64,000 nt of DNA from contig WRCY01000001.1 in the NCBI GenBank assembly GCA_009783695.1, forward strand, positions 1 to 64,000, in the 5' to 3' direction. Under the pieces are notes generated by a model that saw nothing but the letters and a program-made list of their open reading frames with translations, did no database searches and had not been told where the DNA came from. Shown piece by piece: positions 52,405-60,664 of the stretch (within the stretch, counting starts at the first letter, position 1; each line of letters starts with the position of its first letter). Source of the stretch: Oscillospiraceae bacterium (GTDB lineage: Bacteria; Bacillota; Clostridia; Oscillospirales; Ruminococcaceae). A program made the translations under genes and the position numbers.

Positions 52405-53700
52405 ATGATAAAATTATATGAATTCTTTCAGTATAAAACAGTTTTAATCCTCGGTTTTGGCTTGGAGGGCCGTTCCACACTTGATATATTACAGAAAATT
52501 CCATGCAGTATCGTAGTCGCCGACAAGAATCCCGGCGCCGTGAAAAATTTGCCGTATAAGCTTTACACCGGTGAGAATTACTTAGATTCGCTCTGCGACA
52601 GCAAAATTGATATAATCATGAAATCGCCCGGCATCAGTTTTAAAGGTCTTGAAATCCCGGCTTATGTTAGGCAGAAAATCACCTCGCAAACCGACTTGCT
52701 GCTGCGTTTCAGTGACAACAAAATCATCGGAATCACAGGCACGAAAGGCAAATCCACGGTTTCTTCGCTGATTCATCATATCCTCATATATTGCGGAAAG
52801 GAATCTGCACTCATCGGTAACATCGGCGTACCGCCTCTTGAATTTATGCGTAAAAATAATGATTCCGCCGTCACGGCGGTGTGCGAGATGTCCTGCCATC
52901 AGCTCGAATTCGTACAGGCCTCGCCTGATATCGCGGTTTATCTGAATCTTTACGAGGAGCATCTTGACCATTATAACAGCTTCGCTGATTACCGTACGGC
53001 GAAGGAAAATATTTTCCTATACCAAAAAAGCGGGGATTTACTCATCTATCTTGACGAGCTTGAATCGCAGGAATTACTTACTTCAAAAGGTGAAAAGCTC
53101 GCGCTCTCGTATAATCAGCCAAATACTTACAAATCCCGACTCCCCGGTAAGCATAACCAATACAACATAGCGGTCGCAGCCGCGGTTTGCAAGCAGCTCG
53201 AGTGCGGTGAAAAAGATGTAATTTCTGCCGTGGAAAGTTTTAACGGTCTGCCGCATCGTCTTGAATTCATCGGAATAATAAACGGCGCGGAGTACGTCAA
53301 CGACAGCATCAGCACGATTCCGCGGGCGGCGGTTTTGGCGCTGGAAACTTATCCCGACACCGATACGATTATCATCGGCGGCATGGACAGGGGAATAAAT
53401 TACACAGAACTTGTTGATTTTCTTGACAAAAATAAATTCTGTGGTATAATTAATGTAATTGTCTTACCGGACAGCGGATACAAGGTCGCAGACTTACTTA
53501 AAACCGGCAATATCAACATATACCGCGCGGGTAATATGAACGACGCTGTGCAATATGCCGTCAGCGTTACCAAGTGCCGCTGCATTCTTTCGCCCGCCGC
53601 CGCAAGTTATAATGTTTATAAAAACTTTGAAGAACGCGGCGAACATTTTAAGGAGATTATTAGCGAATATATACAAAAAGAGCAAATGACAGAGGTTTGA
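52405..53700 (+). CDS. murD: MurD-type UDP-MurNAc-L-alanine:glutamate ligase (probable MurD2)
   Basis: 431 residues from the ATG at 52405; an in-frame ATG at 52393 is possible but only four bases from AAAGGA. Rossmann-like start VLILGFGLEGRSTL, ATP loop GITGTKGKSTVSSLIHHIL, CEMSCHQLEF, NLYEEHLDHY, PHRLEFIGIINGAEYVNDSISTIPRAAVLALE. Being next to MurL, it probably adds L-Glu rather than D-Glu. The C-terminal domain is complete (GERGEHFKEII-like end). Confidence 0.88.
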   Translation: MIKLYEFFQYKTVLILGFGLEGRSTLDILQKIPCSIVVADKNPGAVKNLPYKLYTGENYLDSLCDSKIDIIMKSPGISFKGLEIPAYVRQKITSQTDLLLRFSDNKIIGITGTKGKSTVSSLIHHILIYCGKESALIGNIGVPPLEFMRKNNDSAVTAVCEMSCHQLEFVQASPDIAVYLNLYEEHLDHYNSFADYRTAKENIFLYQKSGDLLIYLDELESQELLTSKGEKLALSYNQPNTYKSRLPGKHNQYNIAVAAAVCKQLECGEKDVISAVESFNGLPHRLEFIGIINGAEYVNDSISTIPRAAVLALETYPDTDTIIIGGMDRGINYTELVDFLDKNKFCGIINVIVLPDSGYKVADLLKTGNINIYRAGNMNDAVQYAVSVTKCRCILSPAAASYNVYKNFEERGEHFKEIISEYIQKEQMTEV

Positions 53701-53859
53701 GAGTTTAAGGATAAAACTTTTAAATCAAGAAAAACGATATTTTCATGTTTATTTTCATTAAGTCCTTTTTTCACAAATGAATCATGAAAACAACGTTTTG
53801 CCCGATTCAGTTGTTTTACTTTCAAACTTTATAAGCAAAAGAAGGGAATTAATGAAAAT
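53701..53859. repeat. Family-1 repeat R17: inverted copy nested in a plus-strand copy
   Basis: A plus-strand copy (AAATCAAGAAAAACGATATTTTCATG) is interrupted by a full minus-strand copy (about 53748-53830, ATTAAGTCCTTTTTTCACAAATGAATCATGAAAACAACGTTTTGCCCGATTCAG) and resumes with AAGCAAAAGAAGGGAATTAATGAAAAT-ATG. Confidence 0.7.
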
Positions 53860-55152
53860 ATGCTATTTAACAACATAACAATAATCGACGAGAATTTTAA
53901 TGTCCGCCCGAATATGTATGTCGGAGTGAAGGATAAAAAAATCGCCTTTATCGGCGACAGCAAGCCCTACGACGACTTCGGCGACGTATATAACGGTAAA
54001 AATCGTCTGCTCATGAGCGCGTTTTATAATTGCCACGCGCACACACCCATGACGCTTCTGCGCGGATACGGCGAGAACCTGAGCCTGCAGAACTGGCTTG
54101 AAACACGGATATTCCCGTTCGAGGGGCAGCTTGACGACGACGCCGTCTACCGGGGAACCTTACTCGGGATTGCCGAGTCAATCCGATTCGGCATTGTTTC
54201 GACTACCGATATGTACAACTTCTGCTCAAATATTGCGCAGGCTTTCACGGAAACCGGCGTCAAAGCCAACATCGGCAGGGCGATTCTCAGCTTCACGGAC
54301 GAAGAACTGCGCGAAACCGAGCGGTTCCGTGAGTGTGAAGAATTATATAAAAACTTCCATAATACCGCAGACGGGCGCATAAAAATAGATATGTCACTGC
54401 ACTCCGAATACACCTCAAACCCCAAGACCGTCCGGCAGCTCGCCGAATATACAAAAGAAATCGGCGCTCGCATGCACGTTCACGTCAGCGAAACAAGGTT
54501 CGAGCACGAGGAGTGTAAGAAGCGGCACGGCAAAACTCCCTCGTCGTATCTTGCCGAGCATGGCTTATTCGACAGCCCGGCAACTGCGGCGCACTGCGTT
54601 CATATTGAAGACGAGGACATCGCAATCTTTAAGGAAAAAGGTGTGACTGTGGCGAGCTGTCCTGTGAGCAACTTGAAACTCGCGAGCGGTACCTGCAACG
54701 TTCCGAAGCTTGCCGCCGCCGGCGTCAATGTTGCAATCGGCACGGACGGCTGCGCCAGCAATAACAGTCTTAATTTCATCGAGGAAATGAAATTCTTCTC
54801 ACTTTTACATAAAGGAATCTTCGCCGAGCCCGCGGCTTCATCGCCGCGTGACACGCTGTATGCCGCGACCAGAGCAGGCGCTTTGTCGCAGGGGCGCACG
54901 GACTGCGGACTGCTCAAGGAGGGCTTCGCCGCCGACTTAATAGTTTTCGACCTGTCAAAGCCGAATATGAACCCCGCACACGACTTAGTCAGCAACGTGG
55001 TTTACTCCGCGTGCGGCGGCGATATAATTCTCACAATGGCAGACGGCGCAGTGCTTTACAAAGACGGCGAGTATAAGACAATCGACATAGAAAAAGTAGT
55101 TTCAGCAGCGGCAGATGCCACCGCTGCTATACTTAAAAAACTAAATCAATAA
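53860..55152 (+). CDS. Amidohydrolase, MtaD/SAH-deaminase type
   Basis: 430 residues. Metal site NCHAHTPMTLLRGYGENL, substrate region TTDMYNF, metal His in HVHVSETRFEHEECKKRHGKTP, AAHCVHIEDEDI and GTDGCASNNSLNF. These are the signatures of the 5'-methylthioadenosine/S-adenosylhomocysteine deaminase group (ATZ/TRZ-like amidohydrolases). It likely deaminates an adenosine derivative; substrate unproved. Same strand as murD but separated by the nested repeat. Confidence 0.9.
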   Translation: MLFNNITIIDENFNVRPNMYVGVKDKKIAFIGDSKPYDDFGDVYNGKNRLLMSAFYNCHAHTPMTLLRGYGENLSLQNWLETRIFPFEGQLDDDAVYRGTLLGIAESIRFGIVSTTDMYNFCSNIAQAFTETGVKANIGRAILSFTDEELRETERFRECEELYKNFHNTADGRIKIDMSLHSEYTSNPKTVRQLAEYTKEIGARMHVHVSETRFEHEECKKRHGKTPSSYLAEHGLFDSPATAAHCVHIEDEDIAIFKEKGVTVASCPVSNLKLASGTCNVPKLAAAGVNVAIGTDGCASNNSLNFIEEMKFFSLLHKGIFAEPAASSPRDTLYAATRAGALSQGRTDCGLLKEGFAADLIVFDLSKPNMNPAHDLVSNVVYSACGGDIILTMADGAVLYKDGEYKTIDIEKVVSAAADATAAILKKLNQ

Positions 55153-55164
55153 TTCATAAAAATG

Positions 55165-55253
55165 AAATATTAATTTTAAAATAATAACAATTGAATCGGG
55201 AAAAAGCTTTTTCCGTGAATCACTTGTAAAGAAAGGAATTACTTAAAACAAGC
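55165..55253 (+). repeat. Family-1 repeat R18, covarying hairpin
   Basis: AATTGAATCGGGAAAAAGCTTTTTCCGTGAATCACTTGTAAAGAAAGGAATTACTTAAAACAAGC-ATG. The stem is GGAAAAA/TTTTTCC instead of GAAAAC/GTTTTC, so pairing is kept while bases change. Confidence 0.75.
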
Positions 55254-55787
55254 ATGAAAAAGATTTATATTGTTTTAATCAAAAGCCCGACGGTTCCTGC
55301 AAAACTGATGAATCTGTTTAAGCGCAACAAATACACGCACGCGGCTCTCAGTCTTGACGAGGAGCTTCATTCCATGTTCAGCTTCGGGCGGCACTGGACC
55401 ACCTATCCGTGCCCCTGCGGATTTAAGCAGGAAAATTTCAACGAGGGCATATACGGGAAGTTTGCGGAGCTGCCCGGCATGGTTTTGGAGCTCGCCGTTA
55501 CCGAGGAGCAATATGAAAAGGTAATGGAAAAGCTTGATGGTTTTCTTTCAAGAAGCAAGGATTACAAATATAATTATCTTGGTCTGCTCGCAAACTTTTT
55601 CCGCCTTGATTACAAGAACAAGAACAGATTTTTCTGCTCCGAGTTCGTTTATTATGTTTTGTATGAGAGCGGCATCTTCGACCTCGGCACTCCGCGCGTG
55701 TTCGTAAGCCCGCAGGAACTCTTAAAGGCGAGCAAGAAAATTGTCTACGAGGGGAACCTTAAAACATACGTATCGCAGGGAGTTTAG
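55254..55787 (+). CDS. Permuted NlpC/P60 (YiiX-like) papain-fold protein
   Basis: 177 residues. The order His then Cys is typical of permuted NlpC/P60 enzymes: YTHAALSLDEELHSM near residue 28 and RFFCSEFVYYVLYESG near 126. No signal peptide, so the protein is cytoplasmic or exported by other means. Family members cut amide bonds in lipids or peptides; substrate unknown. Last gene of the murL-murD-amidohydrolase strand, closed by a terminator. Confidence 0.78.
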   Translation: MKKIYIVLIKSPTVPAKLMNLFKRNKYTHAALSLDEELHSMFSFGRHWTTYPCPCGFKQENFNEGIYGKFAELPGMVLELAVTEEQYEKVMEKLDGFLSRSKDYKYNYLGLLANFFRLDYKNKNRFFCSEFVYYVLYESGIFDLGTPRVFVSPQELLKASKKIVYEGNLKTYVSQGV

Positions 55788-55825
55788 GAAACGGAAGAAG
55801 CTTACAGAAGATTTTTCGATTAAAT

Positions 55826-55851
55826 AAAAAACCGCCATAAGGCGGTTTTTT
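55826..55851 (+). terminator. Rho-independent terminator
   Basis: AAAAACCGCC-ATAA-GGCGGTTTTTTA. Likely bidirectional, as it also ends the leftward XRE gene. Confidence 0.85.
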
Positions 55852-56101
55852 ATTCAAGCTCCATCAAAAGCTTCAGCTTCTTTGATTCGGGATAAGGCTC
55901 TTTGACATCGGTTCTGTACAGCAGATAGTCTACACTCGTACCGTAATAATCGGCGAGCTTATGTAATGCTTCAACAGAAATTTGCCTACGCCCTATTTCA
56001 TATCCCGAATAAGTAGTTTGCTTTATATTAAGTATTTCTGCTATTTTCTTTTGCGACAAATCTGAATCTTCTCTTAAATCTTTAATTCTCATATATTTCA
56101 T
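55850..56101 (-). CDS. XRE-family regulator
   Basis: 83 residues: LREDSDLSQKKIAEILNIKQTTYSGYEIGRRQISVEALHKLADYYGTSVDYLLYRTDVKEPYPESKKLKLLMELE. AGGAGG before the ATG. It is a tandem paralogue of the gene upstream, with which it shares an almost identical last 35 residues, while the recognition helix differs. Confidence 0.87.
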   Translation of the reverse strand: MKYMRIKDLREDSDLSQKKIAEILNIKQTTYSGYEIGRRQISVEALHKLADYYGTSVDYLLYRTDVKEPYPESKKLKLLMELE

Positions 56102-56162
56102 AGGTTTGACCTCCTATGTTATTATAGCATAACGCGTTTTGCTCTGCCGTTAAGGCAGTTTT

Positions 56163-56411
56163 TTATTCAAGCCCCATCAAAAGCTTCAGCTTCTTCGATT
56201 CCGGATAAGGCTCTTTCACATCGGTTCTGTACAGCAGATAGTCTACACTCGTACCATAATAATCTGCGAGTTTAATTAGAACCTCAACCGGTATGATATT
56301 ATCACCAAGTTCATAATGCGAAAATGAACGTTGGTTTTTACCAACAATTTCTGCTATTTGAGTCTGATTCATATCAGAATCTTCTCTAAGCTCTTTTAAT
56401 CTTGTATACAT
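56163..56411 (-). CDS. XRE-family regulator
   Basis: 82 residues: LREDSDMNQTQIAEIVGKNQRSFSHYELGDNIIPVEVLIKLADYYGTSVDYLLYRTDVKEPYPESKKLKLLMGLE. GGGGTG before the ATG. Divergent from a small helical protein whose promoter has a TAGCC/GGCTA inverted repeat just upstream, the likely operator. Tandem paralogue of the next gene. Confidence 0.87.
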   Translation of the reverse strand: MYTRLKELREDSDMNQTQIAEIVGKNQRSFSHYELGDNIIPVEVLIKLADYYGTSVDYLLYRTDVKEPYPESKKLKLLMGLE

Positions 56412-56438
56412 TTTTGTTCACCCCTAATTATTATACAT

Positions 56439-56484
56439 TAGCCGTCAATAGGCTATTGACTTTTAGTGTTTTCGCGGGTATAAT
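56439..56484 (+). promoter_or_regulatory. Promoter of 73-aa gene with operator-like inverted repeat
   Basis: TTGACT (56456-56461), 17-bp spacer, TATAAT (56479-56484). TAGCC-GTCAATA-GGCTA (56439-56455) abuts the -35. Confidence 0.7.
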
Positions 56485-56503
56485 ATACTTGGAGGTGAAA
56501 TTT

Positions 56504-56725
56504 ATGGATAACTACAAAAGCCTTTATCATTTACTTTTTAATTGTATTACAGATACGATTGAGGATTTATATGATTTAAGAATTAAGTTAGTAAGAATCC
56601 AGCAATCAGTTGAGTATCATTTTATCGAGCGCAGCGATACAGGAAAGGAGGAGCCGGTCACCGAACACGCTTTAAAAAAAATACTCCAAATAGTAAAGGG
56701 CATTAATGATAAGAATAAGCTTTAA
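56504..56725 (+). CDS. Small helical protein divergent from XRE genes
   Basis: 73 residues from the ATG at 56504 (GGAGGTG upstream); the ORF-track start reads through the promoter. MDNYKSLYHLLFNCITDTIEDLYDLRIKLVRIQQSVEYHF...ALKKILQIVKGINDKNKL is all helical and soluble. Similar short proteins occur in Clostridia mobile regions; function unknown. It forms a regulator/small-protein pair like the arginine-cluster cassettes, but without sequence similarity to DUF6809. Confidence 0.7.
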   Translation: MDNYKSLYHLLFNCITDTIEDLYDLRIKLVRIQQSVEYHFIERSDTGKEEPVTEHALKKILQIVKGINDKNKL

Positions 56726-56728
56726 AAC

Positions 56729-56758
56729 AAAAAGCCGTCAATCTGACGGCTTTTTTGT
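56729..56758 (+). terminator. Rho-independent terminator
   Basis: AAAAAGCCGTCA-ATC-TGACGGCTTTTTTG. Serves the 73-aa gene and probably the converging methyltransferase. Confidence 0.87.
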
Positions 56759-56767
56759 TTTTATGCT

Positions 56768-57571
56768 TTACGTCTTTTCCGCGACCAGGATATACGACAG
56801 GGGGATTCCTTTCCCGTCAAAAATATCCGAGCCTATGTTCCCAATGTCATAATCAAACTCGTCGAGCTTCACGGTCTTCATGCCGTTTGCTGACAACGCA
56901 TTAATAATATCGCCCATCGTATGCGAATAATCCGTGAATGTTGACGAACTGTTTTCATAATCGCCCGATATATATCCCATCTGATTGCCGGTCCACGGTT
57001 CTTTTCTAAAATACGAATGTGCAAACTTATTCAGGTTATTCCCGTCAAATTCTTCCTCGCCCGGGTGCGGAATCATAAACAAAACCGGATGCCCGTCGTT
57101 AATAAGCAGCTTGCCGCCTGCTTTCAGGCATTTCCCCGCTTTTTCAAAAAGCACGGTTAGGTCTTTAAACCAGACGATTGCGCCGATTGTAAAGAAAATA
57201 AAATCGAACTTGTTGTGATAACTTTCCGGGATTTCGAGTATGTTGCAGTTTATGAATTCGCAGTTTGTAATTCCCGCTTTGCCGGCTGTTTCCCTTGCTT
57301 GATTCAATATGTTTTCCGCGATGTCGAAGCCGGTACCCGACTGCGCGCCGCCGTCAAGAACGAGCGAAAGCAGCTCCCTGCCGTTGTTGCAGCAGAACTG
57401 TGCGACATTCTTGCCCTTGAAGTCCATGCACTTAATTAATTCTTTTAAATCGTCGTCAAAGAACGCGAATTTCTCGCTTTTAAGTTTAACATGATTATCA
57501 TCGCCCCAGCCTTGCTTGCGATTGTCGAAAACCTCTTCCCAAGCGGCTTTGTTGGTTTTTATATAGTCCAT
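56768..57571 (-). CDS. Class I SAM-dependent methyltransferase
   Basis: 267 residues from the ATG at 57571 (MDYIKTNKAAWEEVFDNRKQGWGDD), GGAGG upstream. SAM-binding site VAQFCCNNGRELLSLVLDGGAQSGTGFDIAENILNQA, acidic CEFINCNILEIPE, FDFIFFTIGAIVWFKD, GGKLLINDGHPV. The small-molecule target is unknown. Single gene between two terminators. Confidence 0.9.
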   Translation of the reverse strand: MDYIKTNKAAWEEVFDNRKQGWGDDNHVKLKSEKFAFFDDDLKELIKCMDFKGKNVAQFCCNNGRELLSLVLDGGAQSGTGFDIAENILNQARETAGKAGITNCEFINCNILEIPESYHNKFDFIFFTIGAIVWFKDLTVLFEKAGKCLKAGGKLLINDGHPVLFMIPHPGEEEFDGNNLNKFAHSYFRKEPWTGNQMGYISGDYENSSSTFTDYSHTMGDIINALSANGMKTVKLDEFDYDIGNIGSDIFDGKGIPLSYILVAEKT

Positions 57572-57659
57572 TATTTCCTCCTGTTTAATGGGAGAAATTC
57601 CTCCCAAGTTGTTTAATTTTCATAGTAAAAATCCTCCTTTCAATTATTTAATAAATAAA

Positions 57660-57690
57660 ACAGGGGCTGTGCGCATTGCGCTGCCCCCGT
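57660..57690 (-). terminator. Terminator of the spc/alpha ribosomal operon
   Basis: On the minus strand GGGGCAGCGCAATGCGCACAGCCCC followed by TGTTTTATTTATT, just after rplQ. Confidence 0.75.
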
Positions 57691-57700
57691 AAAACTTAAC

Positions 57701-58039
57701 TTATACTAATTCAATGATTGCCATTTCTGCCGCGTCGCCGCGCCTGGGTCCTATGCGGATTATGCGTGTGTATCCGCCCTCGCGGTCTGCGTATTTAGGC
57801 GAAATCTCGTCAAACAGTTTCTTCGATACCGCTTCCTTTGTTACGTATGAAAAAATCTGACGCTTTGAATGTAGGTCTGTCTTTTTGCCGAGGGTGATTA
57901 TTTTTTCCGCTTCGCTGCGCACTTCCTTAGCGCGGGTCACAGTGGTTTCTATTTTACCGTTCTCAAGCAGAAACGTCACCATAGCGCGAAGCATTGCCTT
58001 GCGGTGGTCTGACTTCCTGCCTAACTTTCTCATAGCCAT
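57701..58039 (-). CDS. rplQ: Ribosomal protein L17
   Basis: 112 residues from the ATG at 58039 ([41 protein letters not shown]). Large-subunit protein, last gene of the alpha operon. The ORF track adds ten codons read from the family-1 leader. Four tandem repeats separate it from rpoA. Confidence 0.97.
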   Translation of the reverse strand: MAMRKLGRKSDHRKAMLRAMVTFLLENGKIETTVTRAKEVRSEAEKIITLGKKTDLHSKRQIFSYVTKEAVSKKLFDEISPKYADREGGYTRIIRIGPRRGDAAEMAIIELV

Positions 58040-58332
58040 ATTTTTAATAAGTCCTTTCCTCACAAGCACACCATGAACAGGGCGTTTTCCCCGATTCAGC
58101 CATGCTTTGTTTCAAGTTTTGCCTTTCCTCACAAGCACACCATGAACAGGGCGTTTTCCCCGATTCAGCCATGCTCCGTTTCAAGTTTTGCCTTTCCTCA
58201 CAAGCGCGCCATGAACAAGGCGTTTTCCCCGATTCAGCCATGCTCCGTTTCAAGTTTTGCCTTTCCTCACAAGCACGTCATGAACAGGGCGTTTTCCCTA
58301 TACAACCATGCTTTGTTTCAAGCTTAAGTTTC
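58040..58332 (-). repeat. Family-1 repeats R19a-d, four in tandem
   Basis: Four units of about 70 nt (CTGAATCGGGGAAAACGCCCTGTTCATGGTGTGCTTGTGAGGAAAGG) fill the rpoA-rplQ gap. Only the left-most carries a complete ACTTATTAAAAAT-ATG end; the others fuse into the next unit. Confidence 0.9.
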
Positions 58333-59292
58333 TTAAATATCCTCGCTGGTTGCAAGGTCAAATCCGAGTGAAATTAGTTTTGCCCGCACTTCCTCAAACG
58401 ACTTCTTACCTAAGTTGCGAACCTTCATCATATCTTCCTGGCTCTTGTTGATGAGGTCGTCGACGTTGTTGATTCCCGCGCGCTTGAGACAGTTGAAAGA
58501 ACGCACAGACAAATCCAAGTCTTCTATAGTCATTTCAAGAATCTTGTCCTTGCTCTTGTCGTCTTTTTCCACCATCAGCTCCGGCTGAGCGGGCTCGTCC
58601 GATAAGTCTACGAACAGCGCAAGATGCTCGTTTAGTACTTTCGCAGCGTAAGACACAGCTTCCTTTGCGGAGATTGTTCCGTCAGTCCAGACTTCAATCG
58701 TGAGCTTGTCGTAGTCGGTGCGCTGCCCGACGCGCGTGCTCTCTACCGAATAGTTTACCCTCATAACGGGGGTATAGATGCTGTCAACAGCGATTACGCC
58801 AATCGGCATAGGCGAGAAGATTGCTTTATTCTTCTCTGCGCTTACGTACCCGCGCCCTCTGTCGAAAGTCATTTCCATGTAGAGCTTTGCGCCCGCCGAG
58901 AGAGTCGCGATGTGCATACCGGGGTCGAGTATTTCGATTTCACTGTCGGTCTTGATGTCGGCAGCAGTTACTGTACACTCGCCTTCGGCTTCGATGTAGA
59001 CTGTCTTCGGCGCGTCGCCGTACATCTTGGCAATCAGCCCTTTAACGTTGAGGATGATTTCCGTTACGTCTTCTTTTATGCCTGTGATTGTAGAAAATTC
59101 GTGTTGGATACCGTCAATTTTCACGGACGTAACCGCCACGCCCGGCAAGGACGAAAGCAGCACGCGTCTAAGACTGTTTCCAAGAGTGTTTCCGTAGCCG
59201 TGCTCGAGCGGTTCAAGACAGAACATTCCGTATTTTCCGTCGGGTTTAAGCTTAACGGTTTCTATTTCCGGCTTTTCGATTTTTTCAAGCAT
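58333..59292 (-). CDS. rpoA: RNA polymerase alpha subunit
   Basis: 319 residues from the ATG at 59292 ([22 protein letters not shown]). N-terminal dimerisation domain ([38 protein letters not shown]) and C-terminal domain ([22 protein letters not shown]...[15 protein letters not shown]). Core transcription enzyme. Compare the free-standing CTD-like gene at 5094. Confidence 0.98.
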   Translation of the reverse strand: MLEKIEKPEIETVKLKPDGKYGMFCLEPLEHGYGNTLGNSLRRVLLSSLPGVAVTSVKIDGIQHEFSTITGIKEDVTEIILNVKGLIAKMYGDAPKTVYIEAEGECTVTAADIKTDSEIEILDPGMHIATLSAGAKLYMEMTFDRGRGYVSAEKNKAIFSPMPIGVIAVDSIYTPVMRVNYSVESTRVGQRTDYDKLTIEVWTDGTISAKEAVSYAAKVLNEHLALFVDLSDEPAQPELMVEKDDKSKDKILEMTIEDLDLSVRSFNCLKRAGINNVDDLINKSQEDMMKVRNLGKKSFEEVRAKLISLGFDLATSEDI

Positions 59293-59414
59293 TTTCTCAC
59301 CAATCCTTTCCCGCAACAGCGAGATGCAAAAATTAGTTTACAGCTTGCACAACATCTTAATAACAGGTTTTAACCCGTTCCTTTTGCAGTACAAGTTGTC
59401 GTTTGTCGTTGGGT

Positions 59415-59516
59415 GAGCTGAGAGCAGCTCCTGCCTGCGAATAATTCAAAATTGCTGTAGATAATGAAAAACACTACGGCAAATTTGAAATACCCGCTAC
59501 CTACATTATATGCGGG
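59415..59516 (-). other. Structured rpsD-rpoA spacer
   Basis: The 231-bp gap between rpsD and rpoA holds no repeat copy or ORF but has GAGCTG-AGAG-CAGCTC (59415-59430) and CCCGC/GCGGG (59493-59516) inverted repeats. A regulatory or processing structure is possible. Confidence 0.4.
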
Positions 59517-59523
59517 ACTTTGA

Positions 59524-60126
59524 TTATTTAGAATACAATTCTATAACCAAATGTTCTTGAATCTCAAAATCAAGCTCGTCGCGCTGCGGTAATCTTACGA
59601 TTGTCGCGCTTTTCGCCTCTTTGTTGACATCAAGCCACAAAGGAAACGTTCTTCCGTGGTTTGCGTCTGCGATTTGCTCAAACTTGGGGCTCTTCCTGCT
59701 TTTTTCCTTAAGTGCCACAACATCGCCCGCTTTAATCCTAAACGAGGGTATATCCACACGCTTACCGTTCACGGAAAAGTGACCGTGCCCTACAAGCTGT
59801 CTGGCTTCGCGTCTTGTTGTAGCCATTCCCATTCTGAAAACGACATTATCGAGACGGGTTTCAAGAAGTCTGATTAAGTTTTCGCCGGATACGCCTTTTT
59901 CTTTGGTGGCGATTACGTAATAACCATGGAACTGCTTCTCCAAAACACCGTAGATAAACTTCAGCTTTTGTTTTTCTTTAAGCTGCAGTCCGTACTCGGA
60001 TATTTTTTTTCTGCTGTTGGTGTTTCTGTTACGCTTGGTTTCTTTTTTCTGGGTGTAGCCGAGAATTGCGGGACTGAGTCCCAGTGCCTTACACCTTTTT
60101 GAAATTGGGGTTCTGTCAATAGCCAT
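59524..60126 (-). CDS. rpsD: Ribosomal protein S4
   Basis: 200 residues. N-terminal domain without the zinc-binding Cys set (TPISKRCKALGLSPAILGYTQKK) and the S4 RNA-binding domain (RLDNVVFRMGMATTRREARQLVGHGHFSVNGKRVDIPSFRIKAGDVV). Primary 16S rRNA binder. Between rpsK and rpoA. Confidence 0.97.
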   Translation of the reverse strand: MAIDRTPISKRCKALGLSPAILGYTQKKETKRNRNTNSRKKISEYGLQLKEKQKLKFIYGVLEKQFHGYYVIATKEKGVSGENLIRLLETRLDNVVFRMGMATTRREARQLVGHGHFSVNGKRVDIPSFRIKAGDVVALKEKSRKSPKFEQIADANHGRTFPLWLDVNKEAKSATIVRLPQRDELDFEIQEHLVIELYSK

Positions 60127-60180
60127 TGGTTAATTTTCCTCCATGTTTGTTACTTAATCTACTATCGGAATCTCACCGAC

Positions 60181-60258
60181 ATTGGGCTAACAAACCCAAT
60201 TATTAATTGTCAATTCCGCTTCGCTCTGTTCGCGTTGCGAAATTGTCAATTGTTCGTT
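60181..60258 (-). repeat. Family-2 repeat and hairpin in rpsK-rpsD gap
   Basis: AATTGTCAATT iterations flank a CGCTTCGCTCTGTTCGCGTTGCG core and start at the rpsK stop (TAACGAACAATTGACAATT). ATTGGG/CCCAAT (60181-60200) forms a further hairpin. Confidence 0.6.
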
Positions 60259-60664
60259 ACACGCGTCTGCGTTTGGGCGGCCTGCAGCCGTTGTGAGGAA
60301 TCGGGGTCACGTCTTTAATCATACGTACTTCAAGCCCCGCGCCCTGTAAAGCACGAATCGCCGCTTCGCGTCCCGAGCCCGGCCCCTTTACGTACACCTC
60401 AACGGTCTTGAGTCCGTGCTCCATGGCAGCTTTCGCTGCGGTTTCCGCCGCTGACTGCGCCGCATAAGGAGTGGATTTGCGCGAGCCGCGGAAGCCCAGT
60501 CCACCCGCCGATGCCCACGAAAGTGCATTGCCATGCAAGTCCGTAATGGTAACGATGGTGTTGTTGAACGTAGACTGGATATGTGCAGAGCCGTTCTCTA
60601 TATTCTTGCGTTCGCGCCGTCTGCGTGCTACAGGCTTTTTGCCGCCTTTCTGTTGTTTTGCCAT
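60257..60664 (-). CDS. rpsK: Ribosomal protein S11
   Basis: 135 residues from the ATG at 60664 ([42 protein letters not shown]). Ends [42 protein letters not shown], typical of S11. The ORF track adds leader codons. Confidence 0.98.
   Translation of the reverse strand: MAKQQKGGKKPVARRRRERKNIENGSAHIQSTFNNTIVTITDLHGNALSWASAGGLGFRGSRKSTPYAAQSAAETAAKAAMEHGLKTVEVYVKGPGSGREAAIRALQGAGLEVRMIKDVTPIPHNGCRPPKRRRV

Noticed and set aside
58040-58332. CRISPR array
   Set aside because: Units are contiguous and ~70 nt without unique spacers, and no cas genes are present.
58044-58371. Periodic ORFs on both strands ([11 protein letters not shown]... and [11 protein letters not shown]...)
   Set aside because: They arise from the four ~70-nt family-1 units in the rpoA-rplQ gap; codon periodicity follows the DNA repeat.
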